This document shows, in pieces, positions 6,118 to 13,180 of a DNA stretch of 20,660 nucleotides; position 1 is the stretch's first letter; every line of letters starts with the position of its first letter. A program made the translations under genes and the position numbers. The stretch is from NCBI GenBank assembly GCA_965262315.1, contig CBDHFJ010000173.1:1-20660 (forward strand), in the 5' to 3' direction. The DNA is from JBCCFK01 sp965262315. GTDB lineage: Bacteria > Actinomycetota > Acidimicrobiia > Acidimicrobiales > UBA8592. Under the pieces are notes generated by a model that was given only the letters and a program-made list of their open reading frames with translations, was not told the origin of the DNA and made no database searches.

Positions 6118-8112
6118 CTAACCCTTCACACGGGGTCGTCCGGACGCCCGTGCGGTGGCGGTGCCTTCGACGAAATAGGCCTTGCCGTCGATGTCGGCCG
6201 AGCGCTCGTCCCAGGTGAGCGTGACCTCGACGTCGACTGCGCCGGCGGATTCGGCGGCGCCGGCCGCCCGCGCAGCAGCGGCCTCTTTGGCCCTGGCCGT
6301 GGCTTCGCCGAGATCGAAGTAGGTCTCGGGTTCACCACCCGCGTGGACGCGGTAGACGCCACGACGCGGAGCGCTGACCAGGATCGACGCCTGCTGGACG
6401 ACTCGGCCGACCGCGGCACCGATCGCGTTGGCCACGGGTGCGAGCTCGGGGACGGTCACGCTGGTGCCGAGCCGTCGCCCGACCGGCGGATAGTGGGTTC
6501 CCGCGCCGGCGCCGAGCGCGATGACCGGATGCGCCAGGCCGATGTCGAGGCGGGTGGCCCGGCCCGACCCGCCGAGCGCCGCGGCGACGAGGGGGTCGGT
6601 GGCCGGGGTCGCCGCGATGCCGTCGTGTGCGAAGGCCGCCTCGAGCAGGGCCTCCGCAGTCCGGTTCGCCACAGCGTCGAGCACGTGTTGCGCCATCGCG
6701 TCCGCGGTGGCGGCGATCGGCTCGCCGTAGCGATCCTTCCGGCGAGCGAGCACCGCACATCCGAGGCGGGCCGCTTCGCGATCGAAGTCGTTCTGGTGAC
6801 CGAGGACGTGCGCGGCGTCGGTCGGAGTGACCGCTGCCAGGTGCGCCAGGCCTTTTGCCACCAGGCGGCGCAACGCGGCGACGTCGACCCGAGAACGGAC
6901 CAGGCCGTCGACTGGGGATGGCTGGGCAACGAGCCGCTCCAGCAGGTCGGCGTCCGAGCGGCTGCTCGCCAGGCCGCGAGGTGGGCGAGGGGATCGCCAG
7001 GCGAACATCCCGTCGAACTCGCCGACCGGCTCGCGAGCACCCTGCCGTTGCAGCGTCGTGTGGACCAGTTCGGGGTGCTGCAGCGCGAGCCGAGCCAGCG
7101 GCAGCACGCGCTGTGGGCCCACGGTGAGCTGGGGTCCGACGGCCCGGTCGGCCAGCCCGATCTCGCTGTCGCCGCCGATCCCATGGGTGCGCATCTCGAC
7201 GGCTTCGACCATCGTGTGGTGACCGCCGACAACGGCACCGTCGGGCCCGAGCCTGGGCATGCCATCGGTGACGATCGCGATGTCGGTGGTCGTGCCTCCG
7301 ATGTCGCTGACCACAGCGTCGGTCGCGCCCACGAGCGCCGCCGCACCCAGAATCGACGCGGCGGGCCCGGACAGGATGGTCTCGATCGGCCGCCCCCGGA
7401 CGAACTCGGTGGAGACGAGGCCGCCGTCGCCTCGCACGATCATCACGGGCGCGTCGACCCCGCGCTGGCGGAGCATGGCACCCGCCGCGGCGAGCAACTC
7501 GTCGATGAGCGCCACCAGACGCGCGTTCAGCAGGGCCGTCACCCCGCGCTTGGGGCCGTTCAGGGACGCGGAGAGCTCGTGGCTGCACGTGACCGCGCAG
7601 GCCGTCTGGTCGAGGATCAGGTCACTGATCAGAATCTCGTGCGCCGGGTTGCGGACACTGAATTGGGCCGTCACCGCGAAGGCATCCACCGACGGCGCCA
7701 CCGCCTGGATTCGCCGGCCGACCGCATCGAGGTCGAGCGGCTGGGCCTCATCGCCGTGGGACGTGTGCCCGCCCGGCACGACGATCAGCTCGTCGTCGGC
7801 CAGTGCCTCGCGCAGGCCACCGCGTTCGAGGGCGTCGTCGTCGAATCCGACCAGGATCAGACACGCGCGACGGCCCTTGTCCTCGACCAGCGCGTTCGTG
7901 GCCAGGGTGGTCGACAGCGAGACAAGCCCGATGGACGTCGCTTCCACGCCTGCGTCGCCCAGAGCGCCGTCGATCGCCTGGCCGATGCCGTGGGCGAGGT
8001 CGTCGTGGGTGGTCGGGGCTTTCGCCGAGCCGAGGACCCGTTCGGCGTCGTCACACCACACGACGGCGTCGGTGTACGTGCCGCCGGTGTCGACGCCGAG
8101 AAGGTGTGTCAT
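6118..8112 (-). CDS. Hydantoinase/oxoprolinase family protein, subunit A (HyuA) type
   Basis: 664-residue cytosolic protein of the ASKHA fold that in other bacteria hydrolyses hydantoins, 5-oxoproline or N-methylhydantoin, or carboxylates acetone, with ATP. Motifs: phosphate-1 loop GVDTGGTYTD (6-15), STTLATNAL (67-75), SGPAASILGAA (248-258), second phosphate loop SDIGGTTTD (269-277), HGIGGDSEIGLA (310-321), and a late glycine-rich ALGAGAG segment. The ATG at 8112 is chosen because the nucleotide-binding strand starts immediately; residues upstream in frame look non-coding. No Shine-Dalgarno site, but CACACT lies 7 nt upstream. No HyuB gene is adjacent, which is unusual since A and B subunits are often paired or fused. 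It follows the MOSC gene by 46 bp on the same strand. Confidence 0.88.
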   Translation of the reverse strand: MTHLLGVDTGGTYTDAVVWCDDAERVLGSAKAPTTHDDLAHGIGQAIDGALGDAGVEATSIGLVSLSTTLATNALVEDKGRRACLILVGFDDDALERGGLREALADDELIVVPGGHTSHGDEAQPLDLDAVGRRIQAVAPSVDAFAVTAQFSVRNPAHEILISDLILDQTACAVTCSHELSASLNGPKRGVTALLNARLVALIDELLAAAGAMLRQRGVDAPVMIVRGDGGLVSTEFVRGRPIETILSGPAASILGAAALVGATDAVVSDIGGTTTDIAIVTDGMPRLGPDGAVVGGHHTMVEAVEMRTHGIGGDSEIGLADRAVGPQLTVGPQRVLPLARLALQHPELVHTTLQRQGAREPVGEFDGMFAWRSPRPPRGLASSRSDADLLERLVAQPSPVDGLVRSRVDVAALRRLVAKGLAHLAAVTPTDAAHVLGHQNDFDREAARLGCAVLARRKDRYGEPIAATADAMAQHVLDAVANRTAEALLEAAFAHDGIAATPATDPLVAAALGGSGRATRLDIGLAHPVIALGAGAGTHYPPVGRRLGTSVTVPELAPVANAIGAAVGRVVQQASILVSAPRRGVYRVHAGGEPETYFDLGEATARAKEAAAARAAGAAESAGAVDVEVTLTWDERSADIDGKAYFVEGTATARASGRPRVKG

Positions 8113-8119
8113 CGCAGGC

Positions 8120-8125
8120 AGTGTG
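8120..8125 (-). promoter_or_regulatory. Putative -10 hexamer (CACACT, minus strand) for leaderless hyuA-like gene
   Basis: On the minus strand CACACT is followed by 7 nt and the ATG at 8112. No Shine-Dalgarno site lies in between. Confidence 0.4.
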
Positions 8126-8158
8126 GCATCGCCGCGTCCACCACCGGGGGAAGTCGCC

Positions 8159-8716
8159 TCAGCCGTCGACCTTGGTGATCTGGTCGCCGGGTCGGATCGT
8201 GCCTGGCTCGACCACCTTGGCATTGATGCCGCGCAGGTGTAGCTCGCTCCGCTCGCGACTGTTGACGAACCGGTGGGCGTCGAGGCCGAAGCGCTGGGTG
8301 AACTTCGCGCATCCGGTGTGAGGTTGCGCAGTCACCTCGATGACCGCGTCCCCGATGGCGAGCCTGGTCCCGGGCGGGACGTTGGCCTCGGTGATGTCGA
8401 AGTCGACGTAGAGCTGGTCTCCGGCGAGGGGCCAACGCGCCCGGTCGCCCGCCACCAGTGCCGCGAGCCGGGCGTTCATCACGTTGAGCTGCATGTCCGG
8501 GTGCGGCGATCCGTCCTGGGTCCGCGAGCTGCCCCGCTGCTTCCAGGTGTCGCCCACGACGCCTTCGTCGAGCGACAGTTCGGCCCATTCGAGCACCTCG
8601 CGTTCGTTCTCCGCGGGACGCCGGATGACCAGCTCGAGGGTGCCCTGGTCCGAGGGTGAGGCGAGGACGTCGGGGAGCCCGGCCAGGAGCTCGGCGGTGG
8701 AACGATGATGGCCCAT
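8159..8716 (-). CDS. MOSC-domain protein
   Basis: 185-residue protein of the MOSC (molybdenum cofactor sulfurase C-terminal) family, related to YiiM and mARC-type proteins that handle molybdenum cofactor or sulfur. Visible features: a strand-rich N-terminus with LELVIRRPAENERE (27-40), DEGVVGDTWKQRG (50-62), MQLNVMNARLAALVAG (75-90), LYVDFDITEANVPPGTRLAIGDAVIEVT (102-129), and the conserved cysteine Cys136 in PHTGCAKFTQRFG. In MOSC proteins this Cys is proposed to carry sulfur or coordinate molybdenum. The C-terminal GTIRPGDQITKV is typical. Stand-alone MOSC proteins can also take part in detoxification; the substrate here is unknown. The ATG at 8716 has a CACACT hexamer 6 nt upstream and no Shine-Dalgarno site. 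It is divergent from the PEP-utilizing gene, only 56 bp away. Confidence 0.88.
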   Translation of the reverse strand: MGHHRSTAELLAGLPDVLASPSDQGTLELVIRRPAENEREVLEWAELSLDEGVVGDTWKQRGSSRTQDGSPHPDMQLNVMNARLAALVAGDRARWPLAGDQLYVDFDITEANVPPGTRLAIGDAVIEVTAQPHTGCAKFTQRFGLDAHRFVNSRERSELHLRGINAKVVEPGTIRPGDQITKVDG

Positions 8717-8722
8717 GCGTGG

Positions 8723-8728
8723 AGTGTG
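8723..8728 (-). promoter_or_regulatory. Putative -10 hexamer (CACACT, minus strand) for leaderless MOSC gene
   Basis: Lies 6 nt before the MOSC ATG on the minus strand. It is 3 bp from an opposing TACGGT hexamer (8732-8737), so the two core promoters overlap. Confidence 0.4.
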
Positions 8729-8731
8729 GCG

Positions 8732-8737
8732 TACGGT
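8732..8737 (+). promoter_or_regulatory. Putative -10 hexamer (TACGGT) for the PEP-utilizing-enzyme homologue
   Basis: TACGGT followed by CG is 35 nt before the GTG at 8773. This leaves room for a leader carrying the GAGGGGG ribosome site at 8762-8768. Confidence 0.35.
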
Positions 8738-8761
8738 CGACGGCCGAGCGATCGCATTTCC

Positions 8762-8768
8762 GAGGGGG
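8762..8768 (+). promoter_or_regulatory. Shine-Dalgarno site (GAGGGGG) fixing the GTG start at 8773
   Basis: GAGGGGG ends 4 nt before the GTG. It excludes the longer in-frame version of the ORF that starts at 8656 inside the MOSC gene. Confidence 0.6.
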
Positions 8769-8772
8769 CACT

Positions 8773-10500
8773 GTGAGCGACACGCACTGGATCGTCGAGG
8801 GTCGTATCGACGAACGCTGGCCGATCAACACGCGCGGCAACATCGGCGAGGTCTTCCCCGAGGTCCTGACGCCGCTCTCTTACGAGCTCGGCGTCGTGCC
8901 TGCCGAGGCGGGCTGGCGGGATGCCTACGAGGTGATGGGCATCCTGCGCCAGGACGACTTCTCGACGAGCGAGCCCGTCATCATCGGTCTCTACGGGGGG
9001 TACGGCTACCTGAACCTGTCCTACCTGCGGATGATGGGCGTGCGCGCACCGGGATCGTCGGCGGAAGCCATCGATGTCTCGTTCTTCGGTGAGGGAAGCC
9101 CACCGCCCTATGAGCCCCGGAAGGGTGACAAGAGCCTCGGGTCGTCCCTCAAGATCCTGCGCACCGTCATGTCGGCCCTGGGGCAACGCGACCTGCCCCA
9201 CATCGTGACCGAGAGTGCGGACATCGTCGGCCGCTACGAGAGCCGACAGCCCGACCGCGACGCTCCCGACGAGGTGATCCTGCGCTATCTCCGGGAGTTC
9301 CCGACGAGCTTCCGACCGGCGTTCCGCAACCATCTGATCTCCACGTCGACCGCTGCGATCGTCGCCGGCATCCTTGGCGACGCCTGTGCGGCCGCGGGGA
9401 ATCCCGGGCTGGTCACCCACCTCATCGGCGCTGCCGGCGACGTGAAGTCCGCCGAGTACGCCAACGAACTCTGGGCGATCGCCCAGCACGTGCGAGACAG
9501 CGAGACCCTCCGCTCGACGTTCGACGCGGGCGTCGGGGGACTGCTCGGCCGGCTCGGCTCCGACGACGAGAGCACCGCATTCAGGGAGCAGTTCGACGCG
9601 TTCGTGGCACGGCATGGCCATCGGGGTCCGAACGACTGGGAGCTGGCGTCACGGACCTGGGAGAACACCCCGGAGCTGGCCCTCACGGCCATCGACCGGA
9701 TGCGCCTGGCCGACCAGGACCTGTCACCCACGACGCGGCTCGGCGACGACCAGGCCAAGCGCGATGCCGCGATCGCCGAGGTTCGACCCCACCTGAAACT
9801 CATGGACAAGATGAACTTCGACAAGGCGGTCGATGCGGTCGGGGTGTGGAGCCAGGCACGGGAGGCCACACGCGATCGGGCCGTGCGCTGCTCGTTGTCG
9901 TTCAAGCGGCTCTACCGCGAGATGGTGCGTCGCGCGGCCGAACGCGGCGGGGACCCGGACCCGTTGGGTGTCGCCATGCTGCGACCGTCCGACGAGTGGG
10001 CGGGCTACTTTGCCGACCCCGCGAGCTTTCGGGAGACGATCAACCAGCGGATGGCGCTCCGCGATCGGTTCGCCGCGGTCGATCCGCCATTCTTCATCCA
10101 GGGCCAGGCCGAGGTCCCGAGCATCGAGCAGTTGGAGGCGAACGCTGCCGAGCCCAAGGCGTCCGCCGGTGTCGGAGACACGCTGACGGGTGATGCAGGG
10201 TCGAGCGGGGTGGCGCAGGGCCGGGTGCGGGTCGTCATGGATCCCGCCGACGCCACCGATCTCGAGCCCGGCGACGTGCTGGTGGCGCCGCTCACGGATC
10301 CCGCCTGGACGCCCCTCTTCATGCCGGCCGCAGCGGTCGTGGTCAACGTCGGGGCCTTCATGAGCCACGCGGTGATCGTCTCCCGCGAGCTCGGTATCCC
10401 CTGCGTGGTGGCGGTCGAGGGAGCAACGACCGCGTTGACCGACGGGATGCTCGTCGAGGTCGACGGCACCGCGGGCACCGTCAAGGTGCTGGAGGTCTAG
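8773..10500 (+). CDS. PEP-utilizing enzyme homologue with phospho-histidine (swivelling) domain, no ATP-grasp domain
   Basis: 575-residue cytosolic protein. Residues 477-575 are the mobile phospho-histidine domain of PEP synthase, PPDK and rifampin phosphotransferase: SGVAQGRVRVV (478-488), DLEPGDVLVAPLTDPAWTPLF (496-516), then GAFMSHAVIVSRELGIPCVV (527-546), whose His532 is the expected phosphocarrier. Residues 14-300 resemble the linker region of rifampin-phosphotransferase-like proteins, with TRGNIGEVFPEVLTPLSYEL (20-39) and HGHRGPNDWEL (281-291). No ATP-grasp (PPDK N-terminal) domain is present, so it cannot by itself load phosphate from ATP in the usual way. A separate ATP-grasp partner may exist elsewhere, as in split phenylphosphate synthases; none is in this window. 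The GTG at 8773 has a strong GAGGGGG upstream. It converges with glnS. Confidence 0.82.
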   Translation: MSDTHWIVEGRIDERWPINTRGNIGEVFPEVLTPLSYELGVVPAEAGWRDAYEVMGILRQDDFSTSEPVIIGLYGGYGYLNLSYLRMMGVRAPGSSAEAIDVSFFGEGSPPPYEPRKGDKSLGSSLKILRTVMSALGQRDLPHIVTESADIVGRYESRQPDRDAPDEVILRYLREFPTSFRPAFRNHLISTSTAAIVAGILGDACAAAGNPGLVTHLIGAAGDVKSAEYANELWAIAQHVRDSETLRSTFDAGVGGLLGRLGSDDESTAFREQFDAFVARHGHRGPNDWELASRTWENTPELALTAIDRMRLADQDLSPTTRLGDDQAKRDAAIAEVRPHLKLMDKMNFDKAVDAVGVWSQAREATRDRAVRCSLSFKRLYREMVRRAAERGGDPDPLGVAMLRPSDEWAGYFADPASFRETINQRMALRDRFAAVDPPFFIQGQAEVPSIEQLEANAAEPKASAGVGDTLTGDAGSSGVAQGRVRVVMDPADATDLEPGDVLVAPLTDPAWTPLFMPAAAVVVNVGAFMSHAVIVSRELGIPCVVAVEGATTALTDGMLVEVDGTAGTVKVLEV

Positions 10501-10557
10501 CCGCTCGGGGCGGGCTCCAACGGTTCGCGCCCGACGCCGACACGGGTGCTGGACCGC

Positions 10558-12267
10558 TCAGCCGCCCGATTGTTTACGCTTCTGGATGTTGGCCCACTCG
10601 TCGCGGAGCCCGACCGTGCGATGGAAGAGCATCGGCGTGTCCGGGTCGGCGGCGAAGTAGCCGAGGCGCTCGAACTGCACCACGTTGCCGGGCGGGGTCT
10701 CCGCCAGCGCGGGCTCGACCTTGGCGCCGGTGAGCAGTTCCCGGGAATCCGGGTTCAGGTCGTCGAGGGGGTCGCCGGTCTCCGCACCAGGGTGCTCAGC
10801 GGTGAAGAGGCGGTCGTAGAGCGCCACCTGCGCGTCGAGCGCGTGCTCTGCGGACAGCCAGTGGATGGTGGCCTTGACCTTGCGGCCGTCGGGTGCCTGG
10901 CCGCCGGCCGTCTCGGGGTCGTACGTGCAGCGGAGCTCCACCACGTTCCCGTCGTCGTCCTTCACCACCTCGTCGCAGGTGATGAAGTAGCCGTAGCGGA
11001 GGCGGACCTCACGGCCCGGCGCCAGCCGGTAGTACTTGGGCGCCGGCTCTTCCATGAAGTCGTCCTGCTCGATCCAGAGCGTGCCCGAGAACGGGACCTC
11101 GCGACTGCCGGCGGCTTCGTCCTCGGGGTTGTTCACGGCCTCGCGCATCTCGACGTGGCCCTCGGGCCAGTTCGTGATGACGACTTTCAGGGGGCGCAGC
11201 ACTGCGGTGCGGCGCAGCGCGACCCTGTTGAGTTCAGTGCGCACGAACGACTCGAGGAGCTCGATCTCGTGGGTCCCGTTCATGCGGGCGACGCCGATGT
11301 GCGCGCAGAACGCGCGGATGGCAGCGGCCGGGTAGCCGCGACGACGCAGGCCCCGCAGCGTGGGCATTCGCGCATCGTCCCAGCCGTCGACCAGGCCGTC
11401 GTTGACCAGCTGGAGGAGCTTTCGCTTGGACAGCACGGTGTGGGTGAGGTTGAGGCGGGCGAACTCGGTCTGGCCCGGCCGGCGGTCCGGAGGGATCTCG
11501 AGCTGATCGAGGCACCAGTCGTAGAGCGGCCGGTGGGTGTCGAACTCGAGGGTGCAGATCGAGTGGGTGACCCGTTCGATCGCGTCGGACTGCCCGTGCG
11601 CCCAGTCGTAGGTCGGGTAGATGACCCAGTCGTCGCCGGTGCGGAAGTGGTGGGCACGGCGAATGCGGTACATGACGGGGTCACGGAGCTGCATGTTCTC
11701 GTGCTGCATGTCGATCTTGGCCCGCAGCACCCGCTCGCCGTCCGCGAACTCGCCGGCGCGCATCCGACGGAACAGGTCGAGGTTCTCCTCGACCGTGCGA
11801 TCGCGGTACGGGCTCTCGACGCCGGGTTCGGTGAAGCCACCGCGCTGGGCCGAGATGGTCTCGGCGTCTTGGTCGTCCACATACGCATTGCCCTGCCGGA
11901 TCAGCAGCTCGGCCCATTCGTACAGCTGCTCGAAGTAGTCCGAGGCGTAGAACGGCTCGTTGGAGGGGGTGAAGCCCAGCCACTCGATGTCGTCCTCGAT
12001 CGCCCGGACGAACTCCTCGTCCTCGGTGGTCGGGTTCGTGTCGTCGAAGCGCAGGTTGCACTCGCCGCCGAACTCCTGCGCGAGTCCGAAGTTGAGGCAG
12101 ATCGATTTGGCGTGGCCGATGTGGAGATAGCCGTTCGGCTCCGGTGGAAACCGGGTCTGGACGCGACCCCCGAACGTGCCGGCCTGGATGTCGGCACGGA
12201 CCTTCTCGCGGATGAAGTCGGCCTTGGCCTCGTTCTCGTGGTCGCTTGCCTCACCGGTGGCGCTCAT
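10558..12267 (-). CDS. glnS: Glutaminyl-tRNA synthetase
   Basis: 569-residue class I aminoacyl-tRNA synthetase that charges tRNA-Gln with glutamine. Clear marks are RFPPEPNGYLHIGHAKSI with the HIGH box at 49-52, NLRFDDTNPTTEDEEFV (71-87), the DWAHGQSDAIERVTHSICTLEF stretch (221-242) of the GlnRS type, and the KMSKS-equivalent VLSKRK at 278-283. The C-terminal anticodon-binding beta-barrels are complete (RPLKVVITNWPEG, YFITCDEV). The length is normal for the bacterial enzyme. Most actinobacteria make Gln-tRNA by the GatCAB transamidation route, so a dedicated GlnRS is notable and may be an old transfer. The ATG at 12267 lacks a Shine-Dalgarno site and has CACACT 7 nt upstream. It lies 59 bp after the crotonase gene on the same strand. 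Confidence 0.97.
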   Translation of the reverse strand: MSATGEASDHENEAKADFIREKVRADIQAGTFGGRVQTRFPPEPNGYLHIGHAKSICLNFGLAQEFGGECNLRFDDTNPTTEDEEFVRAIEDDIEWLGFTPSNEPFYASDYFEQLYEWAELLIRQGNAYVDDQDAETISAQRGGFTEPGVESPYRDRTVEENLDLFRRMRAGEFADGERVLRAKIDMQHENMQLRDPVMYRIRRAHHFRTGDDWVIYPTYDWAHGQSDAIERVTHSICTLEFDTHRPLYDWCLDQLEIPPDRRPGQTEFARLNLTHTVLSKRKLLQLVNDGLVDGWDDARMPTLRGLRRRGYPAAAIRAFCAHIGVARMNGTHEIELLESFVRTELNRVALRRTAVLRPLKVVITNWPEGHVEMREAVNNPEDEAAGSREVPFSGTLWIEQDDFMEEPAPKYYRLAPGREVRLRYGYFITCDEVVKDDDGNVVELRCTYDPETAGGQAPDGRKVKATIHWLSAEHALDAQVALYDRLFTAEHPGAETGDPLDDLNPDSRELLTGAKVEPALAETPPGNVVQFERLGYFAADPDTPMLFHRTVGLRDEWANIQKRKQSGG

Positions 12268-12274
12268 GGCTCAC

Positions 12275-12280
12275 AGTGTG
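12275..12280 (-). promoter_or_regulatory. Putative -10 hexamer (CACACT, minus strand) for leaderless glnS
   Basis: CACACT lies 7 nt before the glnS ATG on the minus strand, between the crotonase stop and glnS. It could give glnS its own transcript in addition to any readthrough from upstream. Confidence 0.4.
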
Positions 12281-12326
12281 CCCCGCACGAGCGGCATCCC
12301 CGCTCATTTCTGCACTCGCGGCCGGC

Positions 12327-13121
12327 TCACCGACCCTCGAACGAGGGGGTCTGCTTCGCGAAGAAGGCCGCCATGCCGGCCCTGGCGTCCTCGCTGGCCC
12401 AGACCGCGTCGATCATGGCGATCACGTCGTCGGTGCCGTCCCGCAAGGCCGCGGACGCGTGCCCGATGCTGGCCTTCGACGCGGCCATCGACAGCGGCGC
12501 GTTGGCGGCGAGCCTGGCCAGGAGGGTCTCGGTCTCGGCCTCCAGGTCGGGTTTGGCCACGACCCGCGACACCAGACCGATGCGGTGAGCCTCGGCAGCG
12601 TCGATGCGGTCCCCGCTGAGCAGGAGGTCGGCGGCGGCGCCGCGCCCGACGATGTCGACCAGCAGGTGGGTGGCGGCCAGCGGGTAGGCCACCCCCAGGC
12701 GTGACGCCGGGATCGAGAATCGGGCATCGTCGGCAGCGATGCGGATGTCTGCCGTCATCGCCACGAGCAGGCCGCCGCCGAGGCACCAGCCGTGGATCAT
12801 CGCCACGACCGGCTTGGTGCAGGACAGGAGCGCGGGAACGAAGCCGCCGCGATCGGGATTGGTCTCGCCCGTAGACGCCCGCTCGGACTGCTCGCCGATG
12901 TCGGCGCCCGAGGCGAAGGCGGTCTCGCCGACGCCGCGGACCAGGATCGCTCGGACGGCCGGATCGTCCGAGGCCGCGGCGAAGAGTCGCTGGAGACCTC
13001 CGAGCATCCGGCCGGTGAGGCTGTTGTGACGCTCGGGATTGTCCAGGACGATCCGCAGCACTCCTGCGTCGTCCACGTGTGCTCGGAGGTTGTCGGTGCC
13101 GGTGTCGTATCGATCGCTCAC
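12327..13121 (-). CDS. Enoyl-CoA hydratase/isomerase (crotonase) superfamily protein
   Basis: 264-residue crotonase-fold acyl-CoA enzyme. Fold marks: LRIVLDNPERHNSLT (22-36), oxyanion-hole segment TAFASGADI (67-75), KPVVAMIHGWCLGGGLLVAM (103-122), and ADDARFSIPASRLGVAYPL (130-148). The two classical hydratase glutamates are absent: the GGGCE glutamate is Leu119 and the PE glutamate is Ala139. It is therefore unlikely to be a standard enoyl-CoA hydratase. Decarboxylase, isomerase, hydrolase or dehalogenase roles exist in the superfamily, and the actual reaction is open. The GTG at 13121 is chosen because the sequence upstream in frame is Arg/Pro-rich and non-coding in character. TACGCT lies 8 nt upstream and there is no Shine-Dalgarno site, so a leaderless mRNA is likely. 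It is divergent from the serine hydrolase. Confidence 0.88.
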   Translation of the reverse strand: MSDRYDTGTDNLRAHVDDAGVLRIVLDNPERHNSLTGRMLGGLQRLFAAASDDPAVRAILVRGVGETAFASGADIGEQSERASTGETNPDRGGFVPALLSCTKPVVAMIHGWCLGGGLLVAMTADIRIAADDARFSIPASRLGVAYPLAATHLLVDIVGRGAAADLLLSGDRIDAAEAHRIGLVSRVVAKPDLEAETETLLARLAANAPLSMAASKASIGHASAALRDGTDDVIAMIDAVWASEDARAGMAAFFAKQTPSFEGR

Positions 13122-13129
13122 GGCGACGC

Positions 13130-13135
13130 AGCGTA
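13130..13135 (-). promoter_or_regulatory. Putative -10 hexamer (TACGCT, minus strand) for leaderless crotonase gene
   Basis: TACGCT lies 8 nt before the GTG at 13121 on the minus strand. It is within the 59-bp divergent spacer shared with the serine hydrolase promoter. Confidence 0.4.
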
Positions 13136-13170
13136 GGCCGCGCGATGCTTTGCGGTGACCAGACGACGTT

Positions 13171-13177
13171 GGGGGAG
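13171..13177 (+). promoter_or_regulatory. Shine-Dalgarno site (GGGGGAG) fixing the serine hydrolase start
   Basis: GGGGGAG ends 3 nt before the ATG at 13181. It decides against the upstream in-frame start at 13079, which would overlap the crotonase gene. Spacing is short but acceptable if pairing uses the 5' part of the run. Confidence 0.55.
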
Positions 13178-13180
13178 CAC

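Noticed and set aside
6120..6130. An 11-nt match to part of the 19058-19099 palindrome (AACCCTTCACA), also near a convergent gene junction
   Set aside because: Short, encodes the normal C-terminus of the HyuA-like protein, and lacks the second arm; probably chance.
6343..8178. 611-codon open frame opposite the HyuA-like gene
   Set aside because: Antisense shadow caused by high GC at third codon positions; the HyuA motifs on the minus strand are unambiguous.
10546..12588. 680-codon open frame opposite glnS
   Set aside because: Antisense shadow; GlnRS signature motifs on the minus strand settle the coding strand.
12246..12704. Plus-strand frame across the glnS/crotonase junction as an extra small gene
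   Set aside because: It overlaps two solid minus-strand genes and shows no domain or ribosome site.
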